Below are positions 1-11,581 of a stretch of DNA of 64,000 bases, in pieces. Origin of the DNA: Nannobrachium achirus (lineage: Eukaryota; Chordata; Actinopteri; Myctophiformes; Myctophidae). Position 1 is the first letter of the stretch, and each line of letters starts with the position of its first letter. The notes beneath the pieces were generated by a model. The model worked only from the letters and a program-made list of their open reading frames with translations. It did no database searches and had not been told where the DNA came from. The translations under genes were made by a program, and so were the position numbers. Location: positions 61,571,000 through 61,634,999 of the forward strand of contig OY997641.1 of NCBI GenBank assembly GCA_963921795.1, written 5' to 3'.

Positions 1-779
1 AAAAAAGTAAAAAAAAAAAAAAATGAATTTTAGGGGGGCGCCTTTTTTAGGGGGGGGGGGGGGGCCTCGCGGGGGTTAATCCGTCCCTGGGCTCGGCCCT
101 CGCGGGGGGTTAATCCGTCCTTGGGCTCGGCTGACACAAACACACTACGTTGTCAATTCACCATACAGTAAAGGAGGGGAGCACACTTTTTATGATCTAT
201 ATACCAGTTTGCTTGTTTCTCTCCCATAAGTCTGGCAACACGCTTCCTTCCTCCTCTCTCCACACCATGTGACATGGACAGCCAATGGGCAAAAAGTCCT
301 CAGAAAGTCCCTCGTTGAGATCACCTCTTAACTGAAGCTGTGTTTCCACACAGCTCAATAATATGGTAGTTTGGCAGCCCGTCTTAAACAACAAACTGCA
401 ACCCTATAAGTCATGTAGTAATAATTCACCAAGATCCTCCACCAGAGGGCACTGTTGTATCACATATAGATTACAACAGCTAGACCGATGTTTCAGCCCA
501 ATCAATGGAACACTGCTGACTGCTGTGTGTCAAAGAGTGAAGGTTTTATTTCTGTCAGTGTATGTCTGGACATACGTTGGTCCATGTCATGCCTGCTAGG
601 AATACCAGAAAACTCCTCAAACAAACTCACCCTTTGCACATAGTCAGTGCTGGTTAAACCTTTTGAGCTCAAGAAAGGTATTTAGAGTTGTTTAATCCTA
701 AATTACATTGTTATTTGTACTACTTGAGTGATTAATAATTTATCATGTCACATTTGTTGTAAATGTACCAATGGAATAG

Positions 780-782
<3 letters not shown>
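1..782. other. Noncoding stretch, low-complexity start
   Basis: The first 65 bases are A-rich and G-rich homopolymer runs. A short direct repeat built on GGGGTTAATCCGTCC follows at about 70-130. The rest is ordinary AT-rich noncoding DNA with only short chance frames. I see no gene here. Confidence 0.5.

Positions 783-838
<56 letters not shown>
783..838. repeat. (AT)n microsatellite
   Basis: An uninterrupted run of about 28 AT dinucleotides. Confidence 0.95.
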
Positions 839-841
<3 letters not shown>

Positions 842-959
842 ATAGAAACAACATATACAGTATATTTTATAAGATAATTTACAGTTAAAAAGCATATGCT
901 CACTTTCTTTAATTTGTGATTTTAATCACTTGAAATGCAGTGTCTTTAGACTTTTATCC

Positions 960-2127
960 TGGATAGTGAGAGACTGCATCAATACCACACCCATCCTGAC
1001 ACCCCATCTCCTCTGTGTGCTGCATCTAAAGCCAGGAGCAAACAATCAACTCACCATCATCAAAATACACAGAAGACTCTAGCAAGAGCACTCATTCAAC
1101 CACACTTTGACTATGAGTGCACATATGGTACTGCAACGCCTCAAAGGCCCTGAAAACAAGGCTCGAAACAGAGCAAAACAAACTAATTGGTTCTGCTTAA
1201 CCTTCCATCTCAGGCTCACCTCACCACTAATTACTCTCTAAGCGTGGGGAGGCTCACTGTAGTTGACAGAGTACAGCATCATGCAATGGGCCTGGTGTAC
1301 AAGATACACCATCACTGTGTACAGTTCAACCATAGAGGATAAAGATACACCATCACTGTGTACAGTTCAACCATAGAGGATAAAGATACACCATCAGTAC
1401 AGTTCAACCATAGAGGATAAAGATACACCATCAGTACAGTTCAACCATAGAGGATAAAGATACACCATCAGTACAGTTCAACCATAGAGGATAAAGATAC
1501 ACCATCAGTACAGTTCAACCATAGAGGATAAAGATACACCATCAGTACAGTTCAACCATAGATAAGATACACTACACAACTATGATACCCATTTACCCGT
1601 CAAAATACTTTAAAAACATTAAGGATGTCCATAATTACAACACCAGAGGCAGCGCCACAGATCACGTTCAACCCAGAGTCAAAACCAACAAAGGGTCAAA
1701 CTCGTTCTTCTGCTATATCACCAAAATGTGGAAAGCCTTACCGAAGGCCATAAAGGAGTGTGGATGCCTAGCATCTTTTAAAATCGCCCTGAAAAAACAC
1801 TTACAGGCGGCAGTTCGCAACTGGTAAAAACAAACCTAGCCCAGCCCTACCCTCCCCCGGACCCTTCTTTGTATATACTTAGGCTGCTGTTTGTATGGAC
1901 TTTCTGTTTTTGTTCATTCTTTCTTTTTTTCCTGGCTATATCTACTGCATAGTACTGTGTTCTATCCGTCTGTCATTCAATGTTATATGAGATACTTTAA
2001 TGGTTTCCTGTAGAAATAAGCTTAGTCTTTTCAGGATCTCCTTTTTTAGTAGACCTTGTACCAGTGAACTGTACATTTTCCTATGCAAACTTCTAATAAA
2101 GTCTTCAATCAATCAATCAATCAATCG
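960..2127 (+). mobile_element. LINE 3'-end fragment (L2/CR1/Rex-like)
   Basis: The plus strand encodes decayed pieces of the C-terminal part of a LINE ORF2. At 1080-1240 the translation resembles the post-RT segment (ARALIQPHFDYECTYWYCNA). At 1582-1827 a clean frame ends with the signature HNYNTRGSA...F..Y.TKMWKALPKAIKE...FK.ALKKHL, which is typical of the last 80 residues of L2/CR1/Rex-type LINEs. The copy then runs through a 3' UTR into a (TCAA)n tail at 2108-2126, as these families usually end in a short microsatellite. The RT and endonuclease domains are absent, so it is a 5'-truncated dead copy. A tandem repeat interrupts it at about 1300-1575. The exact clade is uncertain. Confidence 0.75.
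1300..1575. repeat. Tandem repeat (44/37 bp) inside the LINE fragment
   Basis: About seven units contain GATACACCATCA and CAGTTCAACCATAGAGGATA. The first two units include an extra CTGTGTA (about 44 bp); the later ones are about 37 bp and nearly identical. The repeat separates the LINE coding remnants at 1240 and 1582. Confidence 0.9.
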
Positions 2128-2188
2128 AGGATAAAGTCTCTTTGCATGTTGCAGATCCGGTCTGCAACAGAAACGCTGCGTGTATAAG

Positions 2189-2189
2189 T

Positions 2190-2258
<69 letters not shown>
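2189..2258. repeat. (GT)n microsatellite
   Basis: About 70 bases of alternating GT. Confidence 0.95.
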
Positions 2259-2259
<1 letters not shown>

Positions 2260-2785
2260 ATACAGTAGGCTCTAGACTGGATGACAATAGCCTAGGGTCC
2301 CTTCACTTTTCGGGGTTTGATCTGGTTGGGAGCGGAAACCACTTTACGTCATATTGTAGTCCCTAGACGGACTACACTTTGGCCAGAAAGATCAAACCAG
2401 ATTCAGTTTAAACTCAAAATATTCCCCTGTGCTAAAGGACATACTTTTAGGGCCTACCTAATAAACCCCTTGATGCGGAGTAGTTTTGCTTTTGAAAAAT
2501 GAGTTTGGTAAATGTATCTTTTAGTCCAACTGGTAGCGACTGGCAAGACTACACTAGGCTACTGGAGCATTTTAATAGGGACTGGGGAAATAAACAGGGA
2601 AACCAAAACAAAGCAATGCTGCTTCTTCTGCTTGTGGTTTCCGCCTAGACCGGATCAAACCGCCCGTTGTTAACCAATACCAGGCTTTCCCCAGGACAGA
2701 CTGGTGAGGCAAGGTTAGGATGTCTTGTTAACTGACAATGGAAACCAGACAGGTTTCAGTCGAGTGGGAAAAGAGAGTTCAAAGC
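2259..2785. other. Noncoding, possible repeat remnant
   Basis: No coding signal. Two stretches (2311-2400 and 2637-2700) contain the similar words GATCTGGTTGGGAGCGGAAACC and its rough reverse GGTTTCCGCCTAGACCGGATCA, which suggests the two ends of an old inverted-repeat element. No clean TSD was found. Confidence 0.35.
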
Positions 2786-3044
2786 TGACGAGTATTTCCA
2801 ATACTTAAAAAAATACTTTAAATAAACTATGATATTATAAAACTTAGATCTGCTAATTTCAAACATTTTGTAACTTTTACTTTCTGTGTTTTAAGTATAT
2901 TTCGATGCCAATACTTTCGTACTTTTACTGAAGTACATTTTGAATTCCTGACTTTTACTTGTTGTAACAGAGTTTTTCTTTATTGCAGTATTGATATTTT
3001 TACTTAAGCAAAACATGGAAGTACTTTTTTCCACCACTGCCTAA
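2786..3044. mobile_element. AGTACTT-rich teleost interspersed repeat, copy 1
   Basis: Sequence of the type TACTTTTACTTTCTG...GTACTTTTACTGAAGTACATTTTGA...GTACTTTTTTCCACCACTG. The end rich in CCACCACTG matches the reverse complement of the CAGTGGTG ends seen in other copies of the same family in this window (4672-4995, 7866-8030, 40393-40550, 57530-57690). It has no coding capacity. The CAGTG...CACTG ends suggest a hAT-type non-autonomous element. Confidence 0.6.
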
Positions 3045-3441
3045 CCGTCAGCGCGGCTCTAGACAGGATGATTCATAAGCACAAAGAGCAAGTACAGACA
3101 GGCAGACCAGACAGGGAGTGGTAGGCCTATTAGTGGTAGAAAGTAGAAACAATAAGCAGCATAGAATCTGTTCCTGGGAGAACCAAGTGGTCGCAGTAGT
3201 GATATTAAAACAACCCTTACTTTACGTTTAGTTTTGTCATCCCAATAAGTTGTCCACAGACTCTGTCAGTTCACAGTTGTTATCATGTCTCAAAATGGTT
3301 CCCTGAGATCTTTAATTTCCTTTAAAATGTGACTCTAACCGCGCCTCTGTGTGGGCTACGATGATAATCACCTGTATCATCACAAGGGGGGGGGGGGGGG
3401 GGAGTGGGACTGAATTGCCTTAATTATTTTATACATTAGCC

Positions 3442-3528
3442 ATTGAAAAATAGCTGATCTACAAGCTCGCAGCGTGGCACCATGCGTAGTACCACGCTGC
3501 AAACTTGTAGATCTGCTATTTTTCAATA
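3442..3528. repeat. Long palindrome, GATCTACAAGCTC family
   Basis: Left arm ATTGAAAAATAGCTGATCTA continuing CAAGCTCGCAGCGTGG; right arm is its near-perfect inverse ending GTAGATCTGCTATTTTTCAA. The arms are about 37 bp with a short GC-rich loop. This is one of about 20 whole or half copies in the window. Confidence 0.85.
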
Positions 3529-3967
3529 GTTAAAGCACACAATAATGTGTAATAAATGCGTTCCCGGTCTAAATGGGTTAAACCCCCTCCTCCCCCTATG
3601 AAGAACATTCATTGTGAATCCCTGTACCCATGGCCCAGAATTTGGTGCGACAACCCTGTGTGTTTGTGTGTATCTATTCTGCATCTAGCTTAAGGCAAGA
3701 CCCACATTTTGAACATTTTTAACTCAAGGCTTTGCTTCTGGGGGTCCCTGGTACCAAATGAGTTATTAGGGTCCAACATGGAGGGGTCCTTAATTATTTT
3801 ATACTTTAGCTATTTTTGAAAAGTTGTGAAAATGTGTGCAAATCTTTGAATATATGTATTTTTAACCCTTGGATGCATGACCAACCAATACCTACACTCT
3901 TCCATGAGTGGGGTCAAAGATGACCCCAATTAAAATCAATGCGTTTTTGCAATAAACTACTTTGCTC

Positions 3968-4252
3968 TCACACGTAACTCTGCCATACTTTTGCCTAGCA
4001 ACGTGATTTCAACTTTAAAACGCTCACACAACTTGAGCCTTTTTTCTGCCAATAGGGACGTGCTGTAATTGTTGAAGCCCCGCCCCCTCTGTCCACTAAA
4101 CGCGTGCAGCAGCTGTCACACTTTGCTGTCACACCTAACTCTGGCATACTTTTGCGTAGCAACGTGATTTCAACTTTAAAACGCTCACACAACTTGGCAC
4201 TTTTTCCGGCCAATAGGGAAGAGCTATTATTGTTGAAGCCCCGCCCCCCTGT
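3968..4252. repeat. Two-unit tandem duplication, about 160 bp
   Basis: The words CACACGTAACTCTGCCATAC and CACACCTAACTCTGGCATAC head two units that then share TAGCAACGTGATTTCAACTT and GTTGAAGCCCCGCCCC. The units differ at about one base in ten. No gene. Confidence 0.8.
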
Positions 4253-4254
4253 CT

Positions 4255-4420
4255 TCCTATGGGGCTGTTAAGTATGACATCATTTTGTAGGCAGAGGAGA
4301 ATTTCTGCCCCCAGTTTCCGTGAATCTTTTTACTATTTTTACTATTTACAAATTTTTCTTATCTTTGTTGTTGAAAGGAAAGTGTTAGAATTATACTTTA
4401 GTCTTTATTTTTTAGTCGTT
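4255..4420. repeat. Dispersed repeat shared with 31050-31200
   Basis: GGGGCTGTTAAGTATGACAT, TTTGTAGGCAGAGGAGAA and GAATTATACTTTAGTC recur in the same order near 31050-31180 in diverged form. Family unknown. Confidence 0.55.
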
Positions 4421-4671
4421 TTTTGAAATATGCCATGATAATTGGGTTTTGGTGCACCTCGCGCGGTCCAAGTGACTACAACGGAGCGCTCCCTACGTCC
4501 GGTTCAGCCAATCACAAGCTTCAAAAATGAGTCCGGGGTGTGGTTATCCATCTTTCCCAGTTGGATCCATAATCACGCCTAACTGATACGGCCCCGCCTC
4601 CTTTTCAGACTGTTTGAAGAAACACCACGTGACCTACTGTATCATAATGTTAATTTTCAGCCGGTGCCGCC

Positions 4672-4995
4672 ACTCCTTTAAGTAAAAGTATCAATACTGC
4701 ACTGAAAATACTCAAAAATGTACTTGAGTAAAATGTTCAAATAGCGTAGGTTTAAAATAGGGCTAAAGTGGTTTATGTATGTCTTATAATATCATAATTT
4801 ATATATGTAAAGTAACCAAAGTTTTCAAATAATTGTAATGGAGTAAAACAAAAATACAATATTTGGATCTGAGATGTAGTGGAGTAGAAGTAAAAGTATT
4901 GAAAATTGAAAATAGTCCAGTAAAGTAAAAGTACCTCTAAAAAGTACTTGAGTACAGTACTTGAGTAAAGGTACTTAGTTACTTTACACCACTGT
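4672..4995. mobile_element. AGTACTT-rich interspersed repeat, copy 2
   Basis: Runs from TTTAAGTAAAAGTATCAATA through many AGTACTTGAGTA words to GTTACTTTACACCACTG. Same family as 2786-3044 but in the opposite orientation. No coding capacity. Confidence 0.65.
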
Positions 4996-5116
4996 AGGCA
5001 GACATGAAGCTAATGATAGTGTTTAAATATAAACTGACATTAAATTGATATAAATTATGTCAAATATTGAAAGATGAAGCGGTTTTAAAATGATGTTTTG
5101 TTAAAGATAGGATGTC

Positions 5117-5499
5117 GTCACAGATCTACAAGCTATTCCATATAGTTTAATCGTTTGGCAGCACAATTGTCAGTGTTGTTTTTTTCTTTATTTTGGATTC
5201 ATGTAAATTTGTGTTTTCAGATATTTAACCACTTGAACTGTCTATACTTAACACACACTCTGTATTCTGCTCTTTTTCCCCTCTACACCAAACCTCGTGG
5301 TGTAGAGGGGATCTACAAGCTGAGCTTGTAGATCTGCTATTTTTGGCTAAAGTTCTCAGAATATGGACGCTATAGGGTTCAAGTGGTTAATATAACAATG
5401 GAGGAAAAAAAAGCTTCTATCACACAAAGATTTGGACGACCCCCTGTAGTAACTCTGGGGACCCCCTAGGGGTCCCGGACCCCCTGTTGAAGACCACTG
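5117..5499. mobile_element. Truncated hAT-type miniature element
   Basis: The right end is GGGGTCCCGGACCCCCTGTT followed by GAAGACCACTG, a hAT-style CAGTGG terminus. The interior (TTTGGATTCATGTAAATTTG, CCCCTCTACACCAAAC) matches the complete element at 32634-33072. The left terminus is missing. A short GATCTACAAGCT/AGCTTGTAGATC palindrome lies at 5310-5334. Confidence 0.7.
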
Positions 5500-6430
5500 C
5501 TTTAGAGGTCTCACTGCATTCACCATGCATAGGGTTAAATTATTTAAAAAACTCTTAAAGCCTTTAGTCTAGACTTACTAGACCAGGACATGAAAATAGC
5601 TGATCTACAAGCTCTACAATGTGTCACACTCACCATACTTTAAACAGTTCTTCAAAGTTATATACCGGTATATAAAAAAAAAAAAAAAAAAAAAAACATT
5701 TCAAAAAGATTTACAACGTCTTGAACCCGTTCAACCCATACTCACAAGACCGGGAAAACATGGCCGATCTACATGCTCACCGCACAGCACGAAGCAACAC
5801 GCAGGGAGCTTGCAGATCGTCCGTTTCTCCACGAGCGTGGGGTGTGGGCCCTGGGTAAATGTCAGCACCCCGTCCATGTAGTCCAAGTACTTTTTTAAAG
5901 TGATTTTAAGGTCATTTTAAAGTCCTTTAATCAGCGTTTAAAGTAGCGTTGAACTCACCTGCTGGGAGGGCGAAGCGGAGAAGAGTTCCAACCCAGGCAG
6001 CGAATGCAAGAAGGGTCGTCTGGGGTGACAGAAAAAGCGACAAGTCTCTTCTCCCACAGGTGAAGGGGAAAAGGAGGAAGATAATGGAGTCACGGGTCTT
6101 ATAGGGGCCCGCTCCCGGCGCTATGACTTGTTTTGTTATGACGTCTGGCTTTGAATGGGCCAATCGCAGTCGAGCCTCGAAGGTGGGAAACCCCCCCCCC
6201 GCCACACACGCACACACAGCCTCGAAGGTGGGAAACCCCCCCCCCCCCCCCCCCCTGCCACACACGCACACACAGGTATGCTGGCTAGTTGCAGCCTGTT
6301 TCTGCTAACAGACTAAAGTAGTTTAAAATACTGTTTAAACTCATTACAAATACCTGATCTTACCGAGTGGAACAAGCAGTCATTTGTTTTAATTCATATA
6401 GCATCAACCACTTTAACATACACTGGCTAT
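5500..6430. other. Noncoding, A, C and CA low-complexity tracts
   Basis: Contains a poly-A run near 5673-5696, a diverged copy of the GATCTACA palindrome at about 5762-5830, and a duplicated word CTCGAAGGTGGGAAACCCCC followed by a C run and CACACACG (6174 and 6222). The moderately long minus-strand frame at 5927-6271 is built from these low-complexity repeats and is not a credible gene. Confidence 0.5.
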
Positions 6431-6473
6431 TTGAAAATAGCAGATCTACAAGCTCACAATGTGTCACGATGGA

Positions 6474-6852
6474 ACCCCTTCGCTGAGAGATGTAGCAGGG
6501 ACCCCTTAGCGGAGAGAGATGAAGCAGGGACCCCTTAGCTGAGAGAGAGATGAAGCAGGGACCCCTTAGCTGAGAGAGAGATGAAGCAGGGACCCCTTAG
6601 CAGAGAGAGAGAGATGAAGCAGGGACCCCTTAGTTGAGAGAGAGATGAAGCAGGGACCCCTTAGTTGAGAGAGAGAGATGAAGCAGGGACCCCTTAGCTG
6701 AGAGAGATGAAGCAGGGACCCCTTAGCTGAGAGAGATGAAGCAGGGACCCCTTAGCTGAGAGAGAGATGAAGCAGGGACCCCTTAGCTGAGAGAGAGATG
6801 AAGCAGGGACCCCTTAGCTGAGAGAGAGATGAAGCAGGGACCCCTTAAGGGG
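6474..6852. repeat. Minisatellite derived from a hAT miniature element
   Basis: About eleven units of 30-36 bp with the core GCAGGGACCCCTTAGCTGAG and a variable number of GA pairs before ATGAAGCAGG. The unit matches the left-end segment of the hAT-type element at 32634-33072 (GGACCCCTTAGTTGAGAGAG...GAAGCAGGGACCCC), so the array probably grew from an inserted copy. A GATCTACAAGCTCACAATG half-palindrome precedes it at 6445. Confidence 0.85.
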
Positions 6853-6975
6853 TCTTACTGGTTATTAATTATATGGGTCTTTTATTGCTTACAAATACAT
6901 TTTAACATGATTATGTCATGATTATTATGACATTTTACATGATTGTCACTCAAATAATTGTGATTAACAATAGAG

Positions 6976-7290
6976 CATCGCAGCGGAAGTGGATTCCTGG
7001 GGTCACTACGTCATTCCCCATTCATTTTCGCCATAGACTTTTACAAAAATATTTATAACAATTATGTTAAGCCTCGAACCAAGCCATCCAGGATGGAGGT
7101 GAATCATGACCATATAACCTTTGATCCTATGTGAAAACATATTTTAATATTACATTATTTGATATACTACATTTAATAACTACCCTTTGTTTAGCGATTT
7201 TCAAAATGTTCTTTTCATAGAAAAAAAGGTTATATGGTCATGATTCACCTCCATCCTGGATGGCTTGGTTCGAGGCTTAACATAATTGTG
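6976..7290. mobile_element. Foldback element, long inverted repeats
   Basis: The inverted repeats starting AATTATGTTAAGCCTCGAAC (7057) and ending GTTCGAGGCTTAACATAATT (7288) are about 60 bp and nearly perfect. They flank a 110-bp AT-rich centre. An outer module at 6976-7056 (AGAGCATCGCAGCGGAAGTG, TCATTTTCGCCATAGAC) recurs at 42090-42180 and 61990-62040. The same element lies in the opposite orientation at 62057-62290. Confidence 0.75.
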
Positions 7291-7299
7291 GGCTCGCCT

Positions 7300-7780
7300 G
7301 GAAGGCGAGCACACGTATGTTATCTTCATTATTTATCTATCAGTCAGTCAGTCAGTATCTCCTCAAAACTTTGGCGCGCTTCATCTCTTAAACGCTTACA
7401 CCTTTCAACACCATTCAAATTTGTATGTGTTCAGCTTACTGAGGACACGTGTGCTTGTACTTTTGGTTTTGAAATGTTTTGTAGTTTAATTATAAAAAAA
7501 TAAAAATGTTTAACTTTAAGCACCCAATGCATTTCCAATGGGTTTAGTGAGGGAAAGGGACCCATGTTTATATTAAGTCGCTGTGGCTGCAATATTCACA
7601 CTTCAGATATGCTATTTATATCAATGCGTTCACACAGGTCTGCTGTCTGATTTGATCCAAATGTCTAAGCTGTGTGATGTATAAAACTATAGTTATAGTT
7701 AAAACTATAAATAAATGTCCCTCTCCACTCTACTGATTGACACAGCTGTGATTAAAGGCTTGGCTGTCATTGGCTGTTCT
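7300..7780. other. Noncoding, remnant repeats
   Basis: Contains a short hairpin CTCGCCTGGAAGGCGAG at 7293 and AT-rich sequence. The tail at 7717-7786 is paralogous to 40323-40386. No gene seen. Confidence 0.4.
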
Positions 7781-7786
7781 GTGGTG

Positions 7787-7859
7787 ATGTAGCCTTACAT
7801 AAGTCGGCCCTGCAGTGACAATGCGAAAGTCTCGGCAGAGACGTCTTAATGTAAGGCTA
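7787..7859. mobile_element. 73-bp miniature insertion with 6-bp TSD
   Basis: Compared with the paralogous sequence at 40380-40395 (CTGTGGTGCTGCAAAG), this copy has 73 extra bases between two GTGGTG words (7781-7786 and 7860-7865). The insert starts with TAGCCTTACATAAG and ends with CTTAATGTAAGGCTA, a terminal inverted repeat. The empty site at 40 kb supports a real insertion. Confidence 0.6.
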
Positions 7860-7865
7860 GTGGTG

Positions 7866-8030
7866 CTGCAAAGTAACCAAGTACATTTACTCAAGTATAT
7901 ACAAACAAGTACTTGTACCTACAGTACAATTTTTAGGTACTTTTACTCTAATTTCCATTTTTGTTACTTATACTCTACTATAAATACAGCATTTGACAGC
8001 TTCAGTTACTTTTTATTTAGCAGATTTTAT
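7866..8030. mobile_element. AGTACTT-rich interspersed repeat, copy 3 (partial)
   Basis: CAAAGTAACCAAGTACATTT and TACTTGTACCTACAGTAC match 40393-40550 closely. The end runs into a (CGCA)n/(CA)n tract at 8053-8110. Parts of the same family recur at 8590-8690. Confidence 0.6.
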
Positions 8031-8054
8031 TATTAATAATAATAATTATTAACA

Positions 8055-8085
<31 letters not shown>

Positions 8086-8110
8086 GCATACACACACACT
8101 GACACACAAA

Positions 8111-9640
8111 CAACTGTTACTGTGTTACTGTGGAGACGTTTGCTTGTATTTGTCTTTGACACATGTTTTGTAGTGTTTTAGAAATTTTACTTAAAAAGAA
8201 TAAGGGATTATTCTAAGTTATAGTTTTGCTTAGGCTTGCACCCCAATTGTTTGGCTACAAATCGGGAAAAAATGGTAAAAAAAAATTGAGCTGGATGTGC
8301 TCTAATTTGTGCAGTTGAAATCATCAATTGTGCTTGTATATATATTTATATATATAAATATTTATATGGTTATGAATTAGCAGATTTAGCAGCAGTATAC
8401 TGATTGCCCTACAGAGGGCGGTGCAGAGCAGCAGTATTTCATTGTAGAAGATAGCAGCAGAACAGTGGTGTCGTGTAGAATATCTCAATAATGATAGCAG
8501 CACAAATTATAAAATTTACGGCACAATTCAGCACAAATTCAGCACTAAAGAATGACACAATTTTTACACATGTTTTCATCATATGGGGTGCCACTTACTT
8601 TCCATTTTTGTTACTTATACTCCACTACAATTACAGTATTTGACTGCTTCAGTTACTTGTTACTTTGCAGATTTTAGAATTAATACAAAACATAGGGAAA
8701 CCTGGAGGTCCTTGAGGGGTTTCCAGGGAGTCCATTGCTGGTTCCCAAAGTGTGGTTCGGTTACCCCCGAGGGTCCCTGAAAGGTTTCCAGGGGGTCCAT
8801 GGCTGTTTGCCAAAGTGTGGTTCGGGGACCTCTGGTGGGTCCCTGAGCCGTTTCCAGGGGGAGCATTGCGAATTCCCAAATGGCCGGGCTTTAAAGAGCC
8901 ATAACTTCAGTTCTCAACATGCTACTGGTCTCGAACTTGAGTTGTTTGTTTACCCGTCCACATTGTTTTTATTGTTATCTTAATTATTTCTTTATTTATC
9001 TATCATAGTAGTATCTCCTGCAGATTTTATTAATACAATACAGTAACCACACACTGTGCATCTGACATACAATGTGACACGTTTTGAGCTTGTAGATGTG
9101 CTATTTTCAGAAAATGAGAGTACATTTTATTCGGTAAGTTAAGTAAACCTTGCTGAGCATGTGCCTCCTGCTTGGCACTTAACATGGTAGTATCCACAAG
9201 TTTCCAACGTCCCATCGTGCATTGTGCAGGTGGTGTGAGCTTGTATGTCTGCTGTTCTCCGGATGTGTCCCACACATAATGCTACAGTAAATTCTCACGG
9301 AAACAGGTGGATATTTTCATGCTAAAACGTACCCCCCCCCCCCCCCCACACACACACACACACACACACAAAGAAACCCCAGAAAGAAGAAACATATGAT
9401 CTACAATGTGATGTGAGCATATAGATCTATTTGGGAAAAGGCTAGAGTGTACTCATTCTATACTTTCACTCCACTACATGATACAAAACTTTAAAGAAAT
9501 ATCATCTTATTTATTGTTTAAATAAAATCACAGCATTAACATAAAACACAAAATAGTATTGTGTACATTTCCAAACAATATTCTTTAAATTAAAACAATA
9601 CATTGACATTGTTTACAAACTTGAAAATATTAGATTTTTT
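8111..9640. other. Noncoding, mixed repeat fragments
   Basis: Holds a three-unit tandem repeat of about 75 bp at 8700-8880 (GTTTCCAGGGGGTCCATGG, CCAAAGTGTGGTTCGG), half-palindromes of the GATCTACAAGCTC family near 9083, 9236 and 9408, and a C run followed by (CA)n at 9331-9370. No coding signal beyond chance frames. Confidence 0.5.
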
Positions 9641-9871
9641 TCCTGCATTAATTCGATTATGATGATCATGCAAATATAATATAATAAAACAAAAATGATA
9701 AAAAAGAATAAATGTTCAAACCATCTAAACTAAATTGGAGAAAAAATAAATATATATATATATAAAAAAAAATAACAAATGAAAGATTATAAACTATAAC
9801 ATTGTTTTGTCCCAAGGAATCAGTAAGTGAGGAGGGGTGACTGTTGACCTTCACAGTTGTTGGGTTCTTGC

Positions 9872-10438
9872 TAGGGGTGTAACGATATAGTAACTGTATC
9901 GAAATATCGTTTTTAACTTAAAAAAATCGAAGTAGATCGAAATGAAAACAGCTAAAATCGAATCGTATCGTTTTATTTTGTATCGTATCGAATCGGCAGT
10001 GCAAAGAATCGATTGTATCGAAACTACCTACTTGTGCATTGTATTTAGCATTTTTAAGAAGAAAAAATAAAAAGGAGGGGTTTAATTACTTTTCCTTTCC
10101 ATAAAGCTACACTGGTCTATCGATAAATGTGTGTAATCTCTGGGTTCATGTCAAGGTGCAGGTTTGTCAATATACAATGTCCATGTATTTGGCAGATAAT
10201 CACTGTGTTTACTTATTTATATCCATAATAATACATGTTTCCCTTAAAAACCTGCACTATCCACACCTTTCACACAGATTTAATGTCTTTGCTAAATAGT
10301 TACTATATCGATTTTAAATCATTAAATCGAATCGTATCGTATCACCATGAATGAACCAATATCGTCCATGTATCGTATCGTTAACCATGTATCGTGATAT
10401 GTATCGAATCGCTATTAAAATGTATCGTTACACCCCTA
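9872..10438. mobile_element. hAT-type non-autonomous element with ATCG-rich interior, copy 1
   Basis: Terminal inverted repeats TAGGGGTGTAACGATA and TATCGTTACACCCCTA enclose 567 bp rich in the word ATCGTATCG. It is flanked by the perfect 8-bp TSD GTTCTTGC (9864-9871 and 10439-10446). The uninserted word appears once at 13284-13291 in the third tandem unit. An 8-bp TSD and the TAGGG end fit the hAT superfamily. Confidence 0.92.
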
Positions 10439-11581
10439 GTTCTTGCTGTAAAGCTTTGGTCATTTAGCAGTGCCCCACATGATTAAATAGTCTCTCACAG
10501 GTTGCAGACACGGGTAGACTAATGCTGCGATTACAATGGCAGTTGCAAAGATACAGGCTATACCATTCTTTTTTCAATGGAAACCAGTGACATGAAGATA
10601 CATGGGACATTTGTAGCTGCTATAAAAGCTACCAAAAAGTTGAGCTGTTTTCAATTTCACATAGGTCCTACTGCACAAAGATACAAATATGTTGTGTAGC
10701 TTTGTATATTTTGTATCTGCCAGTGAACAAAGCATTATGCACACATAATTTGGAACAAATCAAAATCAATTCGACATAATTAAAAAAGTAAAAAATAAAT
10801 AAAGTAAAGATTCATTATTCTTAATGTTCTCATCCACCCCTACCTCAGATTACAATAAAGTACAAACTAACACTAAAACTAAACATTTTCAAAAACTAAA
10901 GACCAAACATGCATACCCTATTTAAAAACGAATCAACCTAAACTGAAAAAAATAAATACAAAATAAAATAATAATAATAATGGAAAAATGCAAAACTAAT
11001 CTTTGTTCTATCTCAAAGACTCAGTCAGTGAGGTGACCATTAAGTTTACAAGGTTTCTGTTTGACCTCTTCGTAAGCAAAAATGTCACATGACATACAAG
11101 AAAATAACATAAAATACAAAGAAATTACTGATATATTTCATTTTGAAAGTATAAAGTTTCAATTACTTTATACTTTCAAAATAAATGTTTGAAATACTTA
11201 TACAAATACCTGTATACATACAGATACATTAATAACTTAAAAAAAAGAAAAAAATATATATAAACTTGTGGATGTATGCGGTCAACTCACAACACACCTT
11301 AAGATGCATTGTGAGCTTGTACTGTACATCTGCTATTGCTTGAAATATTTGAATGTTTTTTCTGCATTAATTCACAACGATTATGATGATCATGCAAATA
11401 TAATATAATAAAACAAAAATGTTAAAAAAGAATAACTGTTCAAACCATCTAAACTAAATTGAAAAAAAAAAAAAAAAAAAAAAAACGAATGAAAGATTAT
11501 AAACTATAACATTGTTTTGTCCCAAGGAATCAGTAAGTGAGGAGGGGTGACTGTTGACCTTCACAGTTGTTGGGTTCTTGC

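Noticed and set aside
5940-6130. Possible U1-like small nuclear RNA (ACTCACCTGCTGGGAGG start)
   Set aside because: The following sequence does not match the U1 stem-loops or Sm site I know, and no promoter element was seen.
5927-6271. 114-aa minus-strand frame
   Set aside because: Its start is in poly-Gly coded by a C run and a duplicated low-complexity block, with no domain or splice context.
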